Below, in pieces: positions 12,045-20,413 of a DNA stretch of 52,779 bases (positions are counted from its first letter, which is position 1; each line of letters starts with the position of its first letter). This DNA comes from Planctomycetota bacterium (GTDB taxonomy: Bacteria; Planctomycetota; Planctomycetia; Isosphaerales; Isosphaeraceae), in contig JAQGHR010000142.1 of assembly GCA_028291545.1 (NCBI GenBank), positions 1-52,779 of the forward strand. The letters run 5' to 3'. Under the pieces are notes generated by a model. The model was not told the origin of the DNA. It ran no database searches and was given only the letters and a program-made list of their open reading frames with translations. Made by a program: the position numbers and the translations under genes.

Positions 12045-12599
12045 CGGGAGAACCTCTGTGGGATCGCGGGACGGAGCAGGCAGGAGAAATCGGCGGGAGT
12101 CGGGAGGGCACGCGGCATCCGGTCACTTGATTTCGCCCTCTACTGTGCCAGGATCGCCCGGATCTCACAACAGGGTTCGTCTCAACTCCCGGGGAGACTT
12201 CCCCGTCCGCGGTGGTCCAGACGCCGATTTCCGGCACCGCGATCGCCCAGAGAATTCCCCGGTGGCGGGCGGACCAGGCGAGGGCCGCCTTGATGACTGA
12301 AGCCGCCTTGTTGTACGGTAGGTATCCGTTGTCGCTCGAGCCCTCTCATTTCTGAGACGGATTGCTCGCGAAATCAGCGTGATTCCGCTCTCATCAGATC
12401 CTCCTGGAGGTAACGGCCGCCGCGAATAAGCCGACCCGCCCGCGCAGAATCACCCCTCCCCCCCGCCAGGATCGTAGGAAATCTTACGCAAACGGACCGG
12501 CGTAAGACCCCACCCGGTGAATCGCTCCGTCTGGATTTCTCGCGAGAAGCAGACCCCTTCCCCGCCGGTCCACGCGCCGCCAGCGAGTTGATTTCGACC
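12045..12599. other. Divergent intergenic region between the PSD1 unit and dabA
   Basis: 555 bases without a credible gene. It must hold the start signals of two divergent units, the minus-strand PSD1/DUF1501/aldolase unit and the plus-strand dab operon. The one clear structural element is a 7-bp inverted repeat with a 10-base spacer at 12483-12506, listed separately. No convincing -35/-10 pair, RNA gene or riboswitch was seen. Confidence 0.6.
12483..12506. promoter_or_regulatory. Inverted repeat upstream of dabA, possible operator
   Basis: CTTACGC at 12483-12489 and GCGTAAG at 12500-12506 are perfect reverse complements with 10 bases between their inner ends. The site lies about 93 bases before the dabA start codon. 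A spacing of this kind suits a dimeric regulator, for example of the LysR class that controls carbon-uptake genes in some bacteria, but no regulator gene is nearby. A role in transcription is inference only. Confidence 0.35.
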
Positions 12600-15500
12600 A
12601 TGCAAGTCACGATCGCTCACGAAAACCGCCCGCAACACGCGGCGTCGGACCCTTCGAAATTTCGTCATCTGTCCGAAGTGATCGAGCACGCAACGCACCT
12701 CCTGCCCGCGCAAGGTCCAATCACCGTATTCATTCATCACAACACCTTACATGCCTTCGAGGAACTGCCTTTCTTTGAGGCGGTCGAGAAGGGCGCCCGG
12801 ACGTTTGGATGCCAGCCCTACCTCTCCCTGGACCGCTATCGGGACGAGCTGGTCAAGGGTCGAATCCGCTTCACCGAGCTCCAGGAGGTCCTCGAGAAGG
12901 ACCTGGGCAGCCGCGGCGAGGAGCCAGTTCCCTGCTTCGGGGCGCGGCGGGAACTGTGGTTGGCGATGCTCCAGTATCCGTTGCGGACCGGGCCGACCGA
13001 GGAATTGGTCTGGTATGTCGCGGAGGCGAACGCGCTCAGGCGTGTCCGTAGCGAGGTCTCGTCAGCGGCTCGCGGCCGTCTCATCGCGGAGACTCGACGA
13101 TGGGTGATCCGCGAACTTCGAGGAGGCATCGACTCGACCCAGAACGACGGCTCCCGGACCAAGCGTCGCGCCGACCGGAAGATGTCCAAGGGCCTGGCGC
13201 AGCTCCTCGATCGGTTCGGCGAGTCACGGATCGAGAACTGGAGCAAGGACGATTGGGAGGGCTTCACGCTCCAGGCTCTGTGGCGGGTTTGCTGTGATGG
13301 CGTCCGGGACCTGCCACCGTATACACCTCCTCCTGCGCCCGCGAGTCGTCATCGCGACGTGATCCTGGAAGCCACCGGCATCGATACGGACTCGCTCGTA
13401 CACGAATTGCTGATCCGGTACTCCGCCGCATTTCTCGATCAGGGGATGGCCCCGTGGTCGCTGCCTCGCCGCGATGAAGGATTCTACCGCGCCTTCTGTT
13501 CGCTCTACCGGTCGCCGACCGGACCGACGGAGCAATGGATGAAGGGACTGCCTGCCGAACTGGGCCGCCTGGAGGACGAGGCCGTCAGCCCGCTGCAATG
13601 TATCGCCGAATCGCTCACCTATCTGGGCGTCGCGGAATCGGAATGGGAACACTTCCTTTCCGCGACCTTGCTGGCACTTCGGGGCTGGGGCGGGATGGTC
13701 CAGCAGATCGAGGAGCGAGGAGACCGTACCGTCCGTCCCATTCCGCCGGGCAGCCTCGTCGAATTCCTCGCCGTCCGCCTGTTGCTCGATCGCTTCGCGC
13801 TGATTTACACGGCGAGGACCGCCCTGGGCATCACATCGCCCGTCAGTTCATTCTGGCGGTTGGCCCGAGGGCGAATCGATGGACACTGGCCACCCAGCGT
13901 CGAGCAGCGAGCCTTTCTCGTCTTCCAGCTCGCCCAGGTCCACGGCCTCTCTCCCGATGTCCTCTTCAAGCTCGGAACGGCGGAGTGGGCCTCGCTGATG
14001 GAGGAGATTGAGACGTTCTCCGACCTGGAGCGGCGTCGGATCTTCCATCTGGCCTACGAGCAACGGTTCTATACCCAGACGCTCGATGCCATCGCCCTGC
14101 ACGCGCCGGCCCAGGCCGAGGGCCCTCGCAAGCCCAGATTCCAGGCGATGTTTTGCATCGACGAGCGCGAGGAGTCCATCCGGCGCCATCTGGAAGAACT
14201 GGCCCCGGACGCGGTAACGTTCAGCACGGCGGGGTTCTTCTCCATCGCCATGTACTTTCGAGGCGCGGCCGATGCGCACTTTGTGCCGCTCTGCCCGGCC
14301 GTGATCCGGCCCCAGCACTGGGTGGTGGAAGAGGCGGTCGAGAAAGGCGAGAGTGCGTATAAGCTTCGAATCAAGGTCCGGCGCGCGTTCGGGCACGCGA
14401 CGCACCGGATCCACCTTGGGAGTCGATCGTTCGTCGCCGGGGCGGTGCTCGCGGCGGTTGGCGTGCTGGCCTCGGTGCCCTTGATCGCCCGAACCTTATT
14501 TCCGAGACTCACCTCGCGAGTCCGCCGACGGTTTGGCGGATTTGTTCTGTCCTCACCGACCACACGGCTCCGACTTGAGCGGGCGGAGGCGACTCCCGGA
14601 CCCGATGGCGGGCACGTCGGCTTCACGCTCGACGAGATGATCGGAATCGCCGAGAAAGTCCTGCGGGAGACCGGCCTGACGTCCGAGTTCTCACGGCTGG
14701 TGCTGATTATCGGTCACGGCTCGACCAGCATGAACAATCCTCACGAATCGGCCCACGACTGCGGAGCGTGTGGAGGAGCCCGCGGCGGACCGAACGGCCG
14801 GGCGCTGGCGCAGATGCTTAATGACCGTCGTGTCCGTGACGGACTCGCAGAGCGAGGCCTTTTCGTGACCGAGGAGACCAGCTTCGTCGGCGGGATGCAC
14901 AACACCAGCAGCGACACCGTGACCTTTTACGATCTCGACCTGGTACCCGAGTCGCATCGAGCCGAGTTCGAGGCGGTCGCCGCCGATGTCGAGAGAGCCT
15001 GCGACCGCGATGCGCACGAGAGGAGTCGACGTTTCCTTTCGGCCCCGCTCTCGCTCTCCTTTCCCGCCGCGCGCCAGGGGGTGGAGGCGCGAGCGGAAGA
15101 CCTTGCCCAGGTGCGGCCGGAATGGGGGCACGCCACCAACGCCGTCAGCATCGTGGGGCATCGTGACTGGACCCGAGGGCTGTTCCTGGACCGTCGATCG
15201 TTCCTGACCTCGTACGACCCTCGCCAGGATGACGCCGAGACCACGGTCCTGAAACGCATCCTCTCGGCGGTCATCCCTGTCTGTGCGGGCATCAGCCTCG
15301 AATATTACTTCTCGTATGTCGACAACACGGGATGGGGCAGCGGCACGAAGCTACCGCACAACATCACCTCGCTACTCGGCGTGATGGATGGAGCGGCGAG
15401 TGATCTGCGAACGGGTCTTCCCTGGCAGATGGTGGAAATCCACGAGCCGGTCCGCCTGCTTTTCCTCATCGAGACCACTCCCGACGCGATGCTGAGGATC

Positions 15501-15713
15501 ATGGATCAGAACCCCACAATCGGTCGGCTCTGCCGAAATGGCTGGATCAAGCTCGCCGTGATCGATCCCACGACTCGCCGTGTTAGCGTCTTCGAGGACC
15601 AGGCGTTCCGCGCCTACCACCCGCAGACGTCGGTTCTTCCCAAGGCGGACTCCTCGGTCGACTGGTATCGCGGCTGGCGAGACCACCTGGAATTCGCCGA
15701 GATCGGCGCCTGA
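12600..15713 (+). CDS. dabA: DabA-type inorganic carbon transporter subunit (DUF2309)
   Basis: 1,037 residues from the ATG at 12600; a TTG four codons earlier is less likely. DabA is a cytoplasmic, beta-carbonic-anhydrase-like zinc protein that works with the membrane subunit DabB to drive one-way CO2 hydration to bicarbonate, powered by a cation gradient. The zinc ligands and catalytic residues known in the family are present: Cys519, Asp521 and Arg523 in FCIDEREESIRRH, and His706 (IIGHGSTSMNN) with Cys721 (HDCGACGG). The His-to-Cys spacing of 15 equals that of the characterised protein. IHHNTLHAFEELPFFEAVE near the N-terminus is also typical. Length is at the long end for the family. It is 26 bases before dabB on the same strand. 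Confidence 0.93.
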   Translation: MQVTIAHENRPQHAASDPSKFRHLSEVIEHATHLLPAQGPITVFIHHNTLHAFEELPFFEAVEKGARTFGCQPYLSLDRYRDELVKGRIRFTELQEVLEKDLGSRGEEPVPCFGARRELWLAMLQYPLRTGPTEELVWYVAEANALRRVRSEVSSAARGRLIAETRRWVIRELRGGIDSTQNDGSRTKRRADRKMSKGLAQLLDRFGESRIENWSKDDWEGFTLQALWRVCCDGVRDLPPYTPPPAPASRHRDVILEATGIDTDSLVHELLIRYSAAFLDQGMAPWSLPRRDEGFYRAFCSLYRSPTGPTEQWMKGLPAELGRLEDEAVSPLQCIAESLTYLGVAESEWEHFLSATLLALRGWGGMVQQIEERGDRTVRPIPPGSLVEFLAVRLLLDRFALIYTARTALGITSPVSSFWRLARGRIDGHWPPSVEQRAFLVFQLAQVHGLSPDVLFKLGTAEWASLMEEIETFSDLERRRIFHLAYEQRFYTQTLDAIALHAPAQAEGPRKPRFQAMFCIDEREESIRRHLEELAPDAVTFSTAGFFSIAMYFRGAADAHFVPLCPAVIRPQHWVVEEAVEKGESAYKLRIKVRRAFGHATHRIHLGSRSFVAGAVLAAVGVLASVPLIARTLFPRLTSRVRRRFGGFVLSSPTTRLRLERAEATPGPDGGHVGFTLDEMIGIAEKVLRETGLTSEFSRLVLIIGHGSTSMNNPHESAHDCGACGGARGGPNGRALAQMLNDRRVRDGLAERGLFVTEETSFVGGMHNTSSDTVTFYDLDLVPESHRAEFEAVAADVERACDRDAHERSRRFLSAPLSLSFPAARQGVEARAEDLAQVRPEWGHATNAVSIVGHRDWTRGLFLDRRSFLTSYDPRQDDAETTVLKRILSAVIPVCAGISLEYYFSYVDNTGWGSGTKLPHNITSLLGVMDGAASDLRTGLPWQMVEIHEPVRLLFLIETTPDAMLRIMDQNPTIGRLCRNGWIKLAVIDPTTRRVSVFEDQAFRAYHPQTSVLPKADSSVDWYRGWRDHLEFAEIGA

Positions 15714-15739
15714 AAAGCAAAGAGGCTCGAGAGCGTCAC

Positions 15740-17194
15740 ATGATTAGTTTGCAACATATTCTCATTTTTCTCGGAGCCGTGGTCGTCATCGCGCCACTCC
15801 TCCTGGCGGTCCTGCTGGGGCTCTCGTCCCTCCTGGACCTGAAAGTCACGGAGCAGACGACGACCCGGGCGATCCAGGCCGCGATTGCCTCCGGGCTGGT
15901 CGCGTCCGTGGCGGTCCTGGCGGGCATGCTGATCTCGGGAGAACGGCATCTCGCGAGCGGCACCTGGTACTGGATCGTCATCCCGGGGAGGTATCATTTC
16001 TCGGTGAAATTCGTATTCGATCGGCTCTCGGTGCCGTTCGCCATCCTCTCGTTCGTCCTGTCGGGCACGATCGGCGCCTTCGCCACGAAGTACCTCCACA
16101 ACGAACGCGGGTTCAATCGCTTCTTCGTGCTTTACGCCCTCTTCGTCCTCGGGATGGTGGTGACCTCCCTGGCGGGAACGATCGAGACCCTGTTCGCGGG
16201 CTGGGAGCTGGTCGGATTGTCCTCGGCGCTCCTCGTGGCCTTCTTTCACGAACGTGCCGCGCCGTCGAGAAACGGGCTCTGGGTCTGGACCATCTACCGG
16301 GTCTCGGACGCGGCGCTCTTGCTGGCGGCCGTGACCATGCATCACCTACGCGGCGAGGGGGATTTCGACTCACTCCTGGGCGGGGGCTCCTGGCCATACG
16401 AGTATTCCTCCGTCACCTCGAATCAGGCCCTGTTGGTGGGGCTCTTGATCGTCGTGGCAGCGGCCGGAAAGTCGGCCCTGGTTCCATTCTCGGGATGGCT
16501 ACCTCGCGCGATGGAAGGCCCTACACCATCCAGCGCCGTATTCTACGGTGCGCTGTCTGTCCACCTCGGCGCCTTCTTGCTCCTGCGGGTCAGCCCGCTA
16601 CTGGAACGATCGATTCCGCTGTGCGTCCTGCTCGTGATCCTGGGGCTGGCGACCGCCGTGCTCGCCTACCTTGCCGGCAGCGTTCAGACGGACATCAAGT
16701 CGGTGCTCTCGTTCGCCTCGCTGTCCCAGGTCGGGATCATCGTCGCCGAGATCGGCGTCGCGGACCTCCTCTCCGGGATCGGGACCGCCGTTTCCTCGCA
16801 CCGGCTCGCGACGCTGGCGATCATGTTCAAGTACATTGCCCTGACCCACCTCCTCGGTCATGCGTGCCTGCGAACGCTCCAGTTCCTCCGGGCACCGACG
16901 CTGCTGCACGATTATCACACCCTGGAAAATGCGATCGGCGAACATCTCCCGACATCTTCCAGCTCGTGGCGGCGCATGGCCGCCACGCGGTCTCGCCCGT
17001 CGCTCTACCGATTTGCCCTTGAGCGCGGTTACCTCGACACCCTGCTGAAGCTCTACATCGTGGAACCCTTCCAGCGCGTATTCAGGTGGTGTGATTCGCT
17101 CGAACGAAGGTGGACCGATTTCCTCACCGGCAAGGCCTCGCGTGAGTCGGAACAAGATAAGAACCCATTCGGAACGATCGAAGAATTTTCATGA
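15740..17194 (+). CDS. dabB: DabB-type proton-translocating membrane subunit (NuoL-like)
   Basis: 484 residues, about 12-13 membrane helices, related to the NuoL/MrpA antiporter subunits of complex I. It is the expected ion-conducting partner of DabA. The key residues of a working channel are visible: Glu156 in GWELVGLSSALLV (TM5 glutamate), Lys244 in AAGKSALVPF and Lys320 in VQTDIKSVLSF, with the family signature GWLPRAMEGPTPSSAV. The C-terminus (ESEQDKNPFGTIEEFS) is hydrophilic. The start at 15740 is preceded by a weak GAGAG. The last codons overlap the next gene by four bases (ATGA), which points to translational coupling. Confidence 0.9.
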   Translation: MISLQHILIFLGAVVVIAPLLLAVLLGLSSLLDLKVTEQTTTRAIQAAIASGLVASVAVLAGMLISGERHLASGTWYWIVIPGRYHFSVKFVFDRLSVPFAILSFVLSGTIGAFATKYLHNERGFNRFFVLYALFVLGMVVTSLAGTIETLFAGWELVGLSSALLVAFFHERAAPSRNGLWVWTIYRVSDAALLLAAVTMHHLRGEGDFDSLLGGGSWPYEYSSVTSNQALLVGLLIVVAAAGKSALVPFSGWLPRAMEGPTPSSAVFYGALSVHLGAFLLLRVSPLLERSIPLCVLLVILGLATAVLAYLAGSVQTDIKSVLSFASLSQVGIIVAEIGVADLLSGIGTAVSSHRLATLAIMFKYIALTHLLGHACLRTLQFLRAPTLLHDYHTLENAIGEHLPTSSSSWRRMAATRSRPSLYRFALERGYLDTLLKLYIVEPFQRVFRWCDSLERRWTDFLTGKASRESEQDKNPFGTIEEFS

Positions 17195-18657
17195 ACCTGC
17201 AACTCGTGCCCTGGCTTGAACTGGCCATCCTGATCACTCTGATCGGCTCGCCGATCGTCAGTCGGATGCGCGATCCTCGCCGCGCCTACCGCTTCGGCAT
17301 GGCGTTCACCGGGATCTCGTTCGCCTGTACGTTCCTGGCCTGGCTCGCCTTCTACGTCGGCACTCCTCCCGAGCTGACGCAACGCTGGAGCCTCCTGTAC
17401 TACCTCTTCGGCAGGCAATTCCTGGCCCTCGACGAGCTCAGCGCCCCTCTGGTGCCGGCGGTCGCCTTGTTGCACTTCCTGACGGCCATGTCCACGTCGC
17501 GGACTCACATGCGACGGTTCTCGTTCTCCTGGTCGCTGGCCTCGGAGGCCATCCGCCTGGCAACGTTCAGCTGCAAGGAACCGTGGATACTGATCGGCCT
17601 GTTCGTGGTCTCGACGATACCGCCCTACATCGAACTCGTGAACCGGCGTAGGCCGACGCGGGTCTATGTCTTCCACATGGCCCTTTTCGTGTTCCTGCTT
17701 GTCGCCGGCTGGGCGATCGTCGAATCCTTCGGCCGATCCTCGGGCGGCGTACCCTGGTGGGCCATGCTTCCCCTGGTTGCCGCCGTGCTCATTCGTTGCG
17801 GGACCGTCCCCGTCCACTGCTGGCTCACGGACTGGTTCGAACACGCCTCGATCGGCATCGCGTTGCTCTACGTGGTCCCCCTCAGCGGCGTCTATCTGGC
17901 CGTCCGGCTCATCCTGCCGATCGGGCCCGACTGGGTCCTGCGGAGCATCGGCCTGATGTCGATGGCGACCGCCGTCTATGCCGCGGGCACGGCAACCATC
18001 CAGCGTGAGAGCCGCCGATTCTTCGCCTATCTGCTCCTGAGCCACGCATCGCTCGTCCTCGTCGGGCTCGAGCTTCAGACCGAACTCTCCCTGACAGGAT
18101 CGCTGGCGCTCTGGTTCTCGGTCATAATCTCGCTCGGTGGTTTCGGCCTGACCCTTCGTGCCCTGGAGGCCCGATTCGGCCGGCTCTCGCTCACCGAATA
18201 TCACGGCCTTTACGAACATTCTCCCACCCTGGCCGTGTTTTTCATGCTGACGGGACTGGCGAGCGTTGGGTTTCCCGGTACGCTAGGCTTCATCTCGACC
18301 GAACTCCTCGTCGATAGCGCAGTCGAAGCGAACCCTTTGATCGGGATCGCCGTCGTCGCCACGGCCGCCCTGAACGGCATCGCGGTCGTCCGTGCCTATT
18401 TCCTCCTCTTCACCGGGACACGGCACGTCTCCACGGTCTCGCTCGCGATCGGTCTACGAGAACGCCTGGCCGTGCTGACCCTTTCCGCCCTCATCCTCGG
18501 CGGCGGCTTCTTTCCCCAGCCCGGTATCTCGTCGCGACATCGCGCCGCCGATGAAATTCTGGAGGAGCGTCGCCTCCGAACCGGCGCCGACACCAGGCCT
18601 CTGCCGCAGGCCAAGCGTGATGTACCGAGAGAACGAATCGAATCGTCCTTGCATTAA
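17191..18657 (+). CDS. Second, diverged NuoL/NuoM-like membrane subunit of the dab operon
   Basis: 488 residues, strongly hydrophobic, about 12 helices. It aligns over its length with the preceding DabB: PWILIGLF matches GWELVGLS, VPVHCWLTDWFEHASI matches VPFSGWLPRAMEGPTP, TIQRESRRFFAYLLLSH matches the lysine-helix segment, and GFPGTLGFISTELL is the typical late-helix motif. The residues expected to move protons differ: Ile133 stands for Glu156 of DabB, Arg for Lys244, and Arg275 for Lys320. It is therefore probably a membrane scaffold or a channel with altered chemistry. The ATGA overlap with dabB puts it in the same complex or at least the same transcript. A split or duplicated DabB is the likeliest origin. 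Confidence 0.82.
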   Translation: MNLQLVPWLELAILITLIGSPIVSRMRDPRRAYRFGMAFTGISFACTFLAWLAFYVGTPPELTQRWSLLYYLFGRQFLALDELSAPLVPAVALLHFLTAMSTSRTHMRRFSFSWSLASEAIRLATFSCKEPWILIGLFVVSTIPPYIELVNRRRPTRVYVFHMALFVFLLVAGWAIVESFGRSSGGVPWWAMLPLVAAVLIRCGTVPVHCWLTDWFEHASIGIALLYVVPLSGVYLAVRLILPIGPDWVLRSIGLMSMATAVYAAGTATIQRESRRFFAYLLLSHASLVLVGLELQTELSLTGSLALWFSVIISLGGFGLTLRALEARFGRLSLTEYHGLYEHSPTLAVFFMLTGLASVGFPGTLGFISTELLVDSAVEANPLIGIAVVATAALNGIAVVRAYFLLFTGTRHVSTVSLAIGLRERLAVLTLSALILGGGFFPQPGISSRHRAADEILEERRLRTGADTRPLPQAKRDVPRERIESSLH

Positions 18658-18669
18658 AGAGGCAACACG

Positions 18670-19848
18670 ATGAAGTGGTTCATGAGCCATCCGCTCGCCC
18701 TGACAGTGCTGGCCTACGTTTCAATGGCTGGGCGGGGCGATGCCGGCGATGTCCGTGCGGCTCGCGTGGCGGTCGTGCGCACGCCCGACGGGGGAATCCA
18801 GCCCCAGGCCGCGATCGACGAGAAGGGGACCGTCCATCTCGTCTATTTCCGCGGAGAACCGCTGGGAGGTGACCTCTTCTATTCCCAGATGGAACCCGGG
18901 TCGCTTGAGTTCAGCGCTCCGGTCCGCGTCAACAGCCAGGTGTCCAGCGTCGTGGCGGCCGGGACGATCCGGGGCGCTCAGATCGCGCTCGGAGGCGGTC
19001 GAATCCACGTCGCATGGAACGGGTCCGGCAAGGCGCTACCCAAGAACGCGGCAGGGTCCACGCCCATGCTCTATACCCGATCCAATTCGGGTCGCACAGC
19101 GTTCGAGGAACAACGAAACCTCATGCGTAAGACCTCCGTTCTTGACGGCGGAGGAACCGTCGCCGCCGACGCGGACGGGAACGTCTATGTGGCATGGCAC
19201 GGTCGAACCGAGGATGCCCCGGAAGGCGAAGTGGGCCGCGCCATGTTCGTGGCCCGCTCCACCGATCACGGCGCGACATTCTCGGGCGAAGCGCCGGCCG
19301 TTGATCAGCCGACCGGAGCCTGCGCCTGCTGCGGCACCAGGGCCCTCGCCGATGGTCGTGGCGACGTTTTCGTCCTGTACCGGGCCGCCACCGCGAGCGT
19401 GAATCGCGACATGATCCTCCTCACGTCCCGCGATCGAGGATCTCATTTCCAGGCCGCGAAACTCCACCCCTGGCGAATCAATATGTGCCCTATGAGCAGT
19501 GCCTCGCTCGCGAGGAGCGACGCCGGCCTGGTCGCGGCCTGGGAGACGGCGAATCGTGTCTATTTCTCGCGCATCGATACCAAGGTCTCCAAGCTCTCCC
19601 CGCCGATCGCCCCACCCGGCAGCGCAGACCGGAAGCACCCCGCAATCGCGATCAACGCCAAGGGCGAGACCTTGCTAGCCTGGGCCGAGGGCACCGGATG
19701 GCAGCGGGGCGGATCACTCGCCTGGCAATCGTTTGATCGCGAGGGCCGTCCCGCCGACATCAAAGGCCGGGTCAAGGACGGCATCCCAGTCTGGAGCTTA
19801 CCAACGGTCGTGGCCAGGCTGGACGGCTCGTTTCTCATCGTCCACTGA
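18670..19848 (+). CDS. Exported Asp-box (BNR/sialidase-like) beta-propeller protein
   Basis: 392 residues with a signal peptide (MKWFMSHPLALTVLAYVSMA, cleavage near 20-25). The mature part looks like a sialidase-type propeller: repeated Asp-box motifs (STDHGATF, SRDRGSHF) and repeated xVxxVAWxG or LLAWAEG strands. The arginine triad of true sialidases was not recognised, so enzymatic activity is doubtful. A cysteine cluster, CACC (Cys218, 220, 221), and NMCPMS (Cys273) could bind metal or form disulfides. The gene begins 12 bases after the second antiporter subunit with AGAGG as ribosome site, so it is probably the last gene of the dab operon. How an exported propeller would serve carbon uptake is unknown. 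Confidence 0.72.
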   Translation: MKWFMSHPLALTVLAYVSMAGRGDAGDVRAARVAVVRTPDGGIQPQAAIDEKGTVHLVYFRGEPLGGDLFYSQMEPGSLEFSAPVRVNSQVSSVVAAGTIRGAQIALGGGRIHVAWNGSGKALPKNAAGSTPMLYTRSNSGRTAFEEQRNLMRKTSVLDGGGTVAADADGNVYVAWHGRTEDAPEGEVGRAMFVARSTDHGATFSGEAPAVDQPTGACACCGTRALADGRGDVFVLYRAATASVNRDMILLTSRDRGSHFQAAKLHPWRINMCPMSSASLARSDAGLVAAWETANRVYFSRIDTKVSKLSPPIAPPGSADRKHPAIAINAKGETLLAWAEGTGWQRGGSLAWQSFDREGRPADIKGRVKDGIPVWSLPTVVARLDGSFLIVH

Positions 19849-19871
19849 CACGGGATTCTGCACCTCACACG

Positions 19872-20342
19872 TCACTTCTTGGACTGTTCGGCCTTCTTGC
19901 GCGCTGCATCGGCCGCCTTGCGTCCGGCGATCATTGGGCCAGCATCCACCCGCCATCGTCCGTCCACCTTTTGACAACGAGTGGGAAGCGGCGAACCCTC
20001 CGGCAGCAGCACGACGCGGTCTTCGGCAACCTCCTCGGGCTTGACCGTCATCTTGCGATTGCCGGGCAACGTGTAAGTGTCTCCCGGTTTCAGCGCCTTG
20101 ATGGGCATCTTGGCGATCTGGGCCTTGATGGCCTCGACCTGCCCCGCCGGGACGCCTTGCCCCTTCAAGAGCCAGTCAATCTCGTCCGAGGGCAGCGCGA
20201 GAGCGCGAACCGTCTTCTCATCCTTGGTGATCATGGCGGCCACAAACGTGCGAAACGCTTCCTCCGGGGTCTTCGCCGCGATGTCGGGAGCCGCCTTCGC
20301 GGCTTGAAATCCGAGCGTCAAGGTCATGACAAGGGCGAGCAT
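19872..20342 (-). CDS. Small exported protein of unknown function
   Basis: 156 residues. An N-terminal hydrophobic stretch (MLALVMTLTLGFQAAKA) looks like a signal peptide. The body, TPEEAFRTFVAAMITKDEKT followed by VRALALPSDE, resembles the start of small SnoaL/DUF4878-like exported domains that begin with an AFRxFxxAxxxxD helix, but the match is too weak to name. The C-terminus is lysine-rich (KAADAARKKAEQSKK). It converges on the Asp-box gene with a 23-base gap, and there is a 71-base gap to the oxidoreductase gene on the same strand, so co-transcription with the latter is possible. Confidence 0.65.
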   Translation of the reverse strand: MLALVMTLTLGFQAAKAAPDIAAKTPEEAFRTFVAAMITKDEKTVRALALPSDEIDWLLKGQGVPAGQVEAIKAQIAKMPIKALKPGDTYTLPGNRKMTVKPEEVAEDRVVLLPEGSPLPTRCQKVDGRWRVDAGPMIAGRKAADAARKKAEQSKK

Positions 20343-20413
20343 TTCGGGGTGCTCCTTGGGGTGGCAATGTCGTGCAAGAGGATGATTCGACCGCGAGCGC
20401 AGCCCGCGAATGG

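Noticed and set aside
18670..19848. A true sialidase
   Set aside because: Asp-boxes are present but the arginine triad and catalytic Tyr/Glu pattern were not recognised, so the enzyme name was not used.
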